Source of the DNA: Polytrichum commune
Lineage: Eukaryota > Streptophyta > Polytrichopsida > Polytrichales > Polytrichaceae
Reading direction: 5' to 3'
NCBI GenBank assembly: GCA_950295325.1
Contig: OX485804.1
Span: forward strand, 23,870,001-23,934,000
DNA length: 64,000 nt
Of this stretch, positions 21,023 through 30,552 are shown in pieces. Both the position numbers and the translations under genes were made by a program. Position 1 is the stretch's first letter. Each line of letters begins with the position of its first letter. The notes beneath the pieces are model-generated. The model worked only from the letters and a program-made list of their open reading frames with translations, did not search any database and was not told the DNA's origin.

Positions 21023-22679
21023 CTGTGAGAAGAGAGCAATAAGGTCAGAAAATACGAACGCACGTTCGTAAACATCAAAAGCGTAGCGTGCAACGAGTTT
21101 CAAGCATTACATTACGAAGGGATTATGTTTACGAATGAGCGTTCATAAACATGAATGCGTCACGTGCAGCGACTGTGAAACAATACATTGAGAAATTGGT
21201 TAACTTTACGAACGAGCGTTCGTAAATGGAGTCTGGACAACTTACCATAGCCGCATACATGAATTTGGAGCCTCCACATACGTTGTATACCATCTCTCCA
21301 CTTATAACCAGACTCTGCAATACAGAGACATAGAACTCCATCCTGAGTTCCATGGCGGGGAAGACGGTGTAGAGGGTCTCTTGCAGCAGATCCTTGGGAG
21401 GGGGATGCGGGATGCTGTAGATTTTCTTGAACGTGTTGTTTGCCTTGATAGGCGGTCGCCCATCCCTTAGCTCATTGTACGTCAAGAAAATCAGGCTGAC
21501 CGCTCCCACCTGCTTGTTGCCCCTGGCCTCGTTGATGGCCACGATCCCCTCCATCTTCGCTGGCACATACGTGCTGTGGAAGATGCTGTACTCGAATTTG
21601 ATCTTCTGCTCGTACAGCTCTGTGACCACAGACAGCTTCTCTTGTTCGACTATCCACAGCCAAATGTGTGGCTCCCTCATGGCCGGCGATTTGAACTCCA
21701 TGAACTTGGCCATGAAAGGGTTGTAGAAGGGAATGTCCTTCCCCCCCTGCCTTGACGCACCCGGGATCCCCCTGAAATCGATGAGGGCAAAAGGGCAACC
21801 CCGTCGATCCTTCCTCACCTCGGCCCTGCTGATGGTACCGTCCCACTTGGAAAATGTGACCCTCTCCACGCCGGAGGTGATCACGCAAAACCTTGCCACT
21901 CCTTCGAATGTGGCGTTCCTCTTCCTCTCCAAAAATTTTAAGTACAGCATAACCTCATGGGGATCCGTGTCGGTTTTCTTAGTCCTTTTGTTCCCCTTCA
22001 ACTTCAAAACCGAGGCGTGCTCCTTGACCAGACTGCGCATGGAGGCTCCGTTGATGTTGTAGTCGACCTTTAACATTTGCCATTGCGGCCAGATGATGTC
22101 GCCGTCGACTTCAAAGATTCTGTACTCTGGTACGAGTACGCTCAACTCTCTCATGGCTGCAGTCTTCAGCTTCCGGTGGTCACACCACTCCTTGATAGAG
22201 TACGTGCCGGGCTTGTGCTTTGGCCTCTTCAAAAAGATCTTGGGATAGGGAAGGGTTCTTCCCACGGTGTTCCCAAGAACATGAATCGCACACCTCTTCA
22301 GCTCTGACTCCGTCAATCCCTGGAGGTGTCTAAAGAACTCCCTCAGTAGTGGGGGCGCTTCACCGGTTTTTTCCGTGCTGTACTTCTCCTCCGTGTCGGG
22401 GTTGACCAAATCGCCCGAGCTGTGTGCATCAAAAAATTGGGTCCACAAATCCCATGTGTCCCTGTTGCAGCAGATCAGTCTGAGCTCACCCTTCAGCTCA
22501 AGCACAGACTTGGTGGTGGTGGATTTCATATCGATGGAAGAGAACTTGTCTACTATCGCGTCGCAAAATGCCTGCACAAAACAAGATGTCAGTGTTGCAC
22601 ATAATATGAACGCACGTTCGTAAATTGAGTACGTAATTGAAGTTTTCGTGAATCCAACACTTTACGAATAAACGTTCAT
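19645..22679. repeat. palindrome cluster B (7 copies) in exon 3 and introns 1-2
   Basis: Cores start at 19645, 20018, 21054, 21131, 21208, 22606 and 22664. Those at 21054, 21131 and 21208 fall in intron 2 (21245-21023). Those at 22606 and 22664 fall in intron 1 (22687-22572). 19645 and 20018 are in exon 3. The copies at 21131, 22606 and 22664 have one or two changed bases in the arms. Confidence 0.9.
21246..22571 (-). CDS. exon 2 of split gene: methyltransferase-like region
   Basis: This 442-codon exon begins after the acceptor gttttgtgcag and ends at the donor ATG|GTAAGT, phase 0 on both sides. Its end together with exon 3 reads GEMVYNVCGGSKFMYAAM then MMGLVVNTFVDAIDEEDF. That resembles the region around the AdoMet-binding FxGxG motif of N4/N6 DNA methyltransferases, which is usually followed by a GR.xxGIEid-type strand. 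Here the glycine-rich motif is degenerate (CGGSK), and no clear DPPY catalytic motif is seen, so activity is doubtful. ParB-methyltransferase fusions are known from phages and mobile elements, and this could be a distant derivative. The link to methyltransferases is inferred from the motif pattern. The rest of the exon is unrecognised. Confidence 0.7.
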
Positions 22680-22687
22680 AAACTTAC

Positions 22688-23980
22688 CTTCCATTGAGGA
22701 GACTGGTTCTTGGCGTTCTCCCTCTCCTTTGGTGGGCATCCGTGTGCCACCCAGACGTCTCTCGCAGCCACTATGTTAGCCGCCCACGAAGCCTCGAACG
22801 CCTTGATTTTGTTCCCCGAGTTCAGGAAGGTTGAAATCTTGCGCAGCTTGTCCCAATCGTCCGACCAGACCAAGAACGCCTTCCAGTACCGCAGGTCAGC
22901 CTTCAGCTCGTGCTGGAAGTTGTCGTCCTTGAGGATCTGTTGCGACGCCTCCAAGCTATGCTGACCATCTATAATCCAGAATTCTCCATTCTGGATTCGC
23001 GGCCAATCCATCTCTGTCGGTCGGGATGTCAGCCCCTTGGGCATGACGCAGACGGTCTGCCTATCCCACTTGACGTTGTTCATGAGGTTGTTGATATGCC
23101 ACTTCACCCCACCGCTCTCGCGAGACCTTACCACCCACTTGTTGGGGGACTTTTCGCACTTGAAGCAGTCCACGTTGAACGTGAAGTGGCGCCCCATGGG
23201 CCAGCAATCCTTTGAGTAATTATTGAAATCTCGTAGGATCTTTGTTGCCTTCACTGCATCTAGATTCTCACCCTTCTTTAAAGGGGTTGGCATCAGGGGA
23301 GGAGAGCTCACCTCAGCGCCCTCTGATACCCCAGACCTCTCCATTTCGTCCCGGGACCTCTTCGATGGCGTGGAATGTCGGCTGGGACCCTCCGTCACCC
23401 TGCTCGCGGAAGGCACCGGCCTGGGTGCACTTCTCGATCCTCCTGCCCCAGATGCTGATGGTTTTCGTGGGCTCTTCTTCTTCTTGTTGGCTTCGGCGAC
23501 CGCGCTATTGTACTTGGAGATATTCAAGGAAAGCGCGGCCAACTTCCTTGCTGTCCAGTACGAGCTCAGGGCGTACTTCGTGAACAGGTCCTTGAGGAAG
23601 TGTTTGGCATCAGCCACTACGTTATTTTCTGCGTATGTGTAGGAGAAACTATGTCTCCTGTACTCTAACAGGAGGTTAATGTGATCCTTCTTATTTTTCA
23701 TGTCTAAAATCACATAATCTCCTTGTGCCTCAATTGATTCTACTTCCCAAGTCTTCATCTGCACCCATTGCTCTGGCTGGTCCGGCGTTGTTTCCAGCTC
23801 GTAGGTGAAGCGAAGACAGAAAAGACCGTCTGATGTCTTCTCTGGCAGTGCCGTCCATTCCCCAATGAAGTCCTCCTTCGGGACATAATTATCGTTTCCG
23901 TTGGGGTCGGACACTGACTCTGGTAGCTGATCTATCTGCACTACGAACATCTCAATGGCGCTCCTGCTCGGTCTAGCCAT
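22688..23980 (-). CDS. exon 1 of split gene: ParB/DGQHR-like domain
   Basis: The exon starts at ATG 23980 (MARPSRSAIEM) and ends at the donor AAG|GTAAGT, 431 codons, phase 0. Residues about 333-347 read IIDGQHSLEASQQIL, the core of the ParB/sulfiredoxin-fold family, whose usual form is (I/V)DGxHRxxA; DGQHR is the DndB-type variant. Arg is replaced by Ser. A Lys/Ser/Pro-rich linker at about 165-230 includes KKKKSPRK, a possible nuclear signal. Upstream of the ATG there are eight palindromes within 560 bp. No helix-turn-helix is recognised. It is the first exon of a gene oriented away from the DUF7869-type gene at 30.5 kb. Confidence 0.75.
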
Positions 23981-24013
23981 CTGCAGAGCACATAAACATT
24001 TAGTATTGTGTTT

Positions 24014-24535
24014 ACGAACGAGCGTTTGTAATTGACAAGCAAATCATATATACTAATCAATGAACGCTGGCTATGGGTACCCGTGAGGAGTTTTAATTAT
24101 GTCTTCGCTGATTTCATTTACGAACGATCGCTAAGGTGTATTTGACACAAGTTTACGAACGTGCGTTCGTATTGTTTGTAAACAAGTCCACGAGTTGTCC
24201 AGTGTTATCTAATTTCCATGAGCATCTTCTAAATAGGTGAATTAATACTTTAGTTCTTAATTACGAACGTGCGTTCGTAAATTATGCTATTTGGGAATGC
24301 AGACAATTACCATTAAGGGTTTGGGATATTATTATAGTTTGTGATTACAAACGTTCGTTCGTATTTTTGTGTGTTTCATTTGGATTTGAGGATTTGAGGA
24401 TGTACAGGGTAAAGACGAATATACGAACGTGCGTTCGTAAAAATGGAGGGTGAGGTGCGTATTTACGAACGCACGTTCGTATATGTTTGTGGGGTAAGGC
24501 ATGTATTCACGCCACATTTACGAACGAACGTTCAT
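24014..24535. repeat. palindrome cluster C (8 copies) upstream of the ParB-like gene
   Basis: Cores start at 24014, 24120 (right arm decayed), 24155, 24263, 24347, 24423, 24465 and 24520. Spacings range from 35 to 108 bp. The first is 34 bp upstream of the ATG at 23980. The dense group occupies the position of a promoter or 5' leader. Confidence 0.92.
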
Positions 24536-26299
24536 AAATGTGGTCATCTGGGATTAGGAAATGGTATATTTATTTATATACATATATCCGTACATATACG
24601 TATATGTACATATACGTATATATGTTGTTATGAATGTTGCAATCTGGCATTGTTCATGATCCTGCAACTCGTGATCAGATTGATGAAACACAAGTGAAAA
24701 ATGGAATCAGAACAAAATTGCGAGTCAGTGATTGATAGTTCAGAATGAAGAGGAAAGTGTTATTTCATACAAAGCATGCCATACCTCATAATGCAGAAAA
24801 CAAATCACAAGGAATTCATCAAACAACAATTTCAGATTGTGAAGGACTGATTTGTAAAGGAAACCTGTACTCACATTGAATTGTTGCACAGAAAACCTCC
24901 TGCTTCCTACTGAGAAATCCAGAAACCCTCACAAATGCACACCAAATTGTCTTTCAAAAGCGTTGAATTCGCTTTCAATTGTAATTTCACTTTGTCACAC
25001 TCTCAAGCCTTCACAACTTATATGCAAATCCTACACAAACCCTGATGTACACAACTCACAATCTTTAGAAATCTCAAGCTTTCTGAAACTCTCAAGCTCT
25101 CAAGCTTTCCAAAACTCTCAAGCTCTCAAGCTTTCTGAAACTCTCAAGCTCTCAACCTTTCTAAAACTCTCCACTTCTCAATCTTTCTAAAACTCAAGCT
25201 CTCAAGCTTTCTGTAACTCTCAACCTCTCAACCTTTCCTACTCTCAAGCTTTCCTATTCTCAAGGTTCTGACAACACAACAAAACAACATTCACAATGAG
25301 GCTCTAAAATTGGCAAGGGCTTCGCCGCACCTAAGAGCTCCTCTCCCCCTCTGCTCCAAATGACAAATGAGGAGGAGAGAGAGGGGCGCGGGGAGGTAGT
25401 CGGCGCCGCTAGGGTTTCCAAGCGGCAGCCACGTGGCTAGTGGCCACTGGCTAGGGCTGGGATGCGGGAGGGGGATGGGGAGGGGGATGGGGATGGAGGG
25501 AATGGGGAGGGAATGGGGAGGGGATGGGATGGGATGGGATGGGGAGGGGGATGGGGATGGAGGGAATGGGGAGGGAATGGGGAGGGGAGGGGATGGGATG
25601 GGATGGGGAGGGGAGGGGGAGGGGATGGGATGGGATGAGGATGGGATGGGAGAGGGGGAGGGGGAGGGGATGGGGATGAGGGGATACCATGGGGACATGG
25701 AGGGATGAGGGTTCAGGAAAAATGAAATAGGAGATGGGAGGAGCTTAGTTTAGGGACATAAATTTAACTTTCCGTATCCCCTTAGTACCTCGACATATGG
25801 ATTCCTTGTAAACATATTTTAGAAAAGTATGTTAAGATAATTTGTATTTAACAATTCATGTCATTTAGTAGGTTTTCGATGAAGAATCCACCCCCAAGAT
25901 GCAAATGTCGTTTTCATGAACGAGACATCTTTAAAGTTCTTCAATGGTTCCTCAAATACATATTACATATATAAATGACTCAATTTGAATTGTGGAGAGG
26001 GGCTATCTGATTCTCCACAAGAGGTGGATGAAAATTCAATTTTCAATACGATGTCATTAATTTAATGAGGTGTTAGCTTGAACCACCCTTAATATGATAT
26101 TTAGTGTTAGATACTCTAAATACAAACGCATAGTACACTAAATATCAGTAACCCTATGAAAGTAACTACTATTCATTGTGAACTCAAACACTTAATTTCA
26201 ACTATAATGGTAATATGTGGATGTCGCATGCACAAATTTTGTGTAAGGAAATTAATATGAAAAAAACAATTAACAATGATAAAAGCATAAAGGACATGG
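24536..26299. other. simple-sequence-rich spacer, no gene
   Basis: Contents are a TATATACATATACG-type microsatellite (about 24567-24625), a run of 'ctctcaagctttc' units of about 12-24 bp (about 25068-25262), and a GGGATGGGATGGGG minisatellite (about 25460-25690). Open frames over the last array are products of the repeat. A 'gatatttagtg' motif at about 26096 belongs to the short family noted at 10.3 kb. Confidence 0.7.
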
Positions 26300-26304
26300 T
26301 AGTA

Positions 26305-27277
26305 TGTCGCGCACCTCTCCATGAGGAGTGCCCGAAACACCATGGGCACAAGGGGGACCCCGGAGTGACACCCGGGACTTGTGGCGCCGTTGGTGAGAGG
26401 GCCCAAGTGATCCTAGTGTGGGTGAGGGCCCCGGGCGTTGGGAACGCCTCCCATCCACTGAGACTAGGAGGCACAAGGGTAAGGCCATGAGCTATGCGTA
26501 GCTCATGGCGTGGTGATTCTAGAAAGCTCAAGAACACCTCAATCGGAGGTGTGAGCTAGGAGTTATGGCCATTTGAGTGGGGCGCTGTCCCGGGACAGCG
26601 CCCTGGTACAGCAGTGCCTGGGAGTGATTCCCGGGACTGCCAAGGTTCAAACAGGCATAACTTCCTCAAGACTTGCCCGAATGGGGCAAGTGAGGTGTCC
26701 ATCGGCATCTACGTGAAGCGTAGATGAAGATGAAGTGGTTGGTTGCTGGAATCAGACATCATAAAAGGAAGTTATGATGGTCTGAAGCTGCAGGGGGGGT
26801 TCTAGGCCCAGCAGCTAAGGGAAAATGTCCACTTGGCCCCAACTCTTGGTAGAGAGACAAGAGGTTGGTTGACGGTGGGGTAGGGGCCCCGCGTAGAGTC
26901 CTAGAGGCTTATATGGGTGAGGTGGTGAGGCCTCACCCACCCGAGGCCGAACGGCAAGGCCTCCATGGGCTTTGGCCTATTGTGAGGCCATAGTTGCCTA
27001 GTATGGTTCGGGTTGTTGTAGTGTTGCTCCGGCAACGCGATGATCAACATAGGATTGGACTTCCATGGATGGAAGTCCACATTGGGGAAATGGGTTACCG
27101 ATTAAGGGGTGAATCCCGAAAGCAAAGTAGGAGGGTTGGTTCCCTCCTATGAACTATTGGTCCGGGGTAAGAGGAGCTATCCATTAGCATGGCGGAATGC
27201 GAATGGTTAGCGCTCGTAACCTTTGCTAGAAACGAAAATTGGCAAGATTGTTAAGGGACCTAGCAAGGGTTGCGACA
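26305..27277. mobile_element. solo LTR, copy 2 (TSD TAGTA)
   Basis: This 973-bp unit starts TGTCGCGCACC and ends GGGTTGCGACA, with direct duplications TAGTA at 26300-26304 and 27278-27282. It is the same family as 15979-16952 but in the opposite orientation, and its different target duplication shows an independent insertion. It has no coding capacity. Confidence 0.94.
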
Positions 27278-27317
27278 TAGTAGGAAATGTGGTGGCCCAT
27301 TTAATATGTCCAACACT

Positions 27318-27583
27318 AATTATCAAAGAATTGAAATTTAGTGTTGACCATGATAGTGTAACAACACAGTGACTATATTATACAATCAAACACTAAATAT
27401 CATATTTAGTGTAGTGTATTTTAGCCATGTGGTCGCATGTTTTGCTAGTAGTATCAAAGAATTGAAATTTAGTGTTGACCATGATAGTGTAACAACACTA
27501 TATTATACAATCAAACACTAAATATCATATTTAGTGTAGTGTATTTTAGCCATGTGGTCGCATGTTTTGCTAGTAGTATCAAT
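27318..27583. repeat. tandem duplication of about 130 bp
   Basis: A unit starting 'tatcaaagaattgaaattt' and ending 'gcatgttttgctagtag' occurs twice in a row; the second copy lacks about 8 bp present in the first ('cagtgact'). Each contains an inverted 'cactaaatatcatatttagtg' motif. Confidence 0.88.
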
Positions 27584-28960
27584 AATTGATAGTATGAGCT
27601 TCCCATAAATTAAGTTAGTGCGATATGGATTATTTAGGAGTCGATATTGTTTGTGTATATAATGCATTGAAGTAACGATCTAAACCCTAAGCCCGCAAAC
27701 CACATAGACAACTTTCACAAACTCTATACCCTAACCCCAAACCCTAAACCCTAAACCCTACATTTTTTTACCTTACCAACCTTTCTTATATATGGCCATG
27801 TTGTGGTCTATGGGCATCATGTCAAAATGGTCTACAAATGTTGGTTCGATTGGAACTTGCCTTATTTGGGTCATAGCAACTATAATAATCTAGACTCATG
27901 CCAATAATTGTCATTTTGATATAAAACATTGGTTTAGGGGGTGAAGAATGAATTTTGAAATGCTAGCCCTTTCACCTTAATAGTTTTGAGTGCAATTTGA
28001 TCACAAAATACACACTTAGTCTTATTATAACATGAATGGTTTAAGACTTCAACTTAAATCAACAGTTTAAGCTATGGTCATGCACATACTTCTTGTTACA
28101 AATAATACAAATATATAATTGTAAGTGCATACTATTGTATGCACCATTCTAAATTAGTTATCCATTTTCACACTATGGTGGACCTAAAGTGAATTTCCAA
28201 TAGGACGTCAAGTCATTTAATTAGGTGCCAACTTGAACTAATGATCGAATACTAGTGCATTAAACTTTAATTTTCACCAATGATGAATTGCAACAATGAG
28301 TCATATTAATATAGGGCGATGTTTGGTGAGCCTCCAGTTCCAAATGTCCTCAATCTACCTAGCACAAGCCACTATGGATTAAGCGACTTTTTATTGGTAT
28401 TCATGCACTTGGTGACCATATTACAAGCATTTTTTTATGTGAATCATATGATACCTACAATTTTAGGGGATTCCACAATATGTTCTTAGCCACTTTTACC
28501 TCATTGTGTGTGTGAATATATATATCACTTAGACCTTCATCAATTCACTTGGACTTCACACCTTAGTCGCAAATAATTTAATACTCAATGTTAACCCATC
28601 AACCCATATATATAAAATATAATAACCCATATATAAAATAGTAAAATAGTAAAATAGTAAAATATACACATATATATATATGTCTATATATATATATATA
28701 AATATAGACATATAGACATATAGACATATTTTCGTGCGACCTTGGTAACAACTAAGGTGTGCGACGGATTTATAGATTTACAATATGTTGCGTGCATGCA
28801 ATACATGTTCCATACATAATGCTATTTATATATTGCGCATGGATGGAATGACATATTGTTAGGTCAAAATAGGCGGCGGGAATCCGCTTTTTAAATAGCA
28901 TCCAAGGGATTTTGAACCATCGGGGGAAAGATACTTAAAGCTCTTCCCCCCACAGAAGAG
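27584..28960. other. AT-rich spacer with a second telomere-type tract
   Basis: CCCTAAA units (about 27722-27755), opposite in strand to those at 8983, are the only repeat of note besides a TATATA and ATAGACATATAGAC microsatellite (about 28600-28735). No gene is seen. The region becomes more GC-rich at about 28875, just before palindrome cluster D. Confidence 0.65.
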
Positions 28961-29106
28961 CTATTTTCTGTGACACATCCAAGTGTGCGCTCCACAGACC
29001 TGACTGGAACGCGCTCAAACCATTTTCTTGTGCGCCAACCCCACACCTCCCAGGTCCACTACAGACTATACATACCCGTATATACCGCTGCAAATACCGG
29101 ACGTTT

Positions 29107-30409
29107 ACGAACGCACGTTCGTAAACGTGAGTTGGTAGCACATGCACAAGAGGTACATAGAGATGATATGAATTGTTTACGAACGTGCGTTCGTAAGTTG
29201 TTCACAACCGTACTCGACATTGAGTTACTTATAGATAGAACTAGGCACGAAAATTGTGTCGATTATATACGAACGTACGTTCGTATATCTGCCTTCAAGA
29301 CCCAGACGCGCATGAGTTCCCGTGTAACCGTTTTCTCCAACGGAACATTTGATGATGGGATATTTACGAACGTGCGTTCGTAAATATCACCTGGGATTAT
29401 TTTTCAAGAATCCATAAACAATCCTTAATTTACACACTTCCGTGCATTGGCCACGTTAACAATATGGAAGTTAAATACGAACGTTCGTTCGTATTTCTCA
29501 CTACCATTTATGTCCACAGAGAATTATGTTTTCCAATTTTACGAACGCACGTTCGTAAATACCACCTGTCCACCGTCCACACATCCACCAACAGACCTGT
29601 TAACGCAAGCATGTGTGGAGGACTACACCATGTTTAGGATAGATACGAACGCTCGTTCGTATTTGGCACTACCATTTATGTCCACGGATAATTATGTTTT
29701 TCAATTTTACGAACGCACGTTCGTAAATACCACCTGTCCACCGTCCACGCATCCACCAACAGACCTGTTGACGCAAGCATGTGTAGAGGACTACACTGTG
29801 TTAATGATAGATACGAACGCTCGTTCGTATCTGTTCAATCACGATTTTAGTGATAGATGTCGATTGTCATTTTCCATTGGATATTGAATTTCATGTATCC
29901 CTGTAACGTGGCTATAGATATCTCTATTCGGACGTGTCCAATCATTTTTGCCTAACATTGTCACGGCTGTAACATACATATGATCGGTCGTATGCATCCG
30001 CCCCTATGTTTCGGCTGGAACTTACGAACGATCGTTCGTGTACATAAGCCCTCCATTTCGGCTGTAGCTAATGAACGATCGTTCATAAACACTCGCCCAT
30101 CAAATACACGCCCCTCAAATATGATGCTTACTGCATGTGAATAAAGTGGCAAGTATATTTTTGGTGCTCTTATAATATGTCCCATTTAGATTTTGTTGTA
30201 TATTGGGTTGATGTTTTCGTCCTCGCGTACGTGAATATATGTCCTTGTGTTGTCCCTTGGTGGTGGAAAACCCTTCCAATGTTTTATTTGCGACTCCACC
30301 AAAGCCCTTCATGGGTAATATATATCGGAATGGGGTTCCGTTGTGCAGGGACGTCAGAGTCCCGTGTAGGATTTGTATGTCATGGGGATGTTGTCGAACG
30401 CACGTTCGT
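29107..30409. repeat. palindrome cluster D (12 copies) upstream of the DUF7869-type gene
   Basis: Cores start at 29107, 29179, 29269, 29366, 29477, 29541, 29645, 29709, 29813, 30024, 30071 and 30394. Several have longer perfect arms, for instance 13 bp at 29107 and 14 bp at 29366. The outer bases differ between copies (TTTACG with CGTAAA, ATACG with CGTAT, GATACG with CGTATC) but stay complementary. Confidence 0.93.
29495..29830. repeat. tandem duplication of 168 bp carrying two palindromes per unit
   Basis: Units 29495-29662 and 29663-29830 share the phrase 'actaccatttatgtccac' and a CACC-rich stretch, and each has one CA-centred and one CT-centred palindrome. This shows how palindromes can multiply by local duplication. 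Other copies in the cluster share no flanking sequence. Confidence 0.88.
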
Positions 30410-30552
30410 CTTCATATGTGAGGTCCCTCAACGGTGTGTCGAGTGTTGGTTGTGATTTTTCAGCCATATATGTAGGCATATCTCATATCCGCTTTTGTAT
30501 GCATTGCGGTTGTTGGTGTGTTGGTCATTTATTGGTGGTTTGTTTAGGTTGG

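Noticed and set aside
25291-25708. Pro/Ser-rich and Gly-rich frames
   Set aside because: They are products of the GGGATGGGATGGGG minisatellite.
24014-30409. CRISPR array
   Set aside because: The palindromes are short, irregularly spaced, lie partly in introns and exons, and the locus is eukaryotic. There are no cas genes or uniform spacers.
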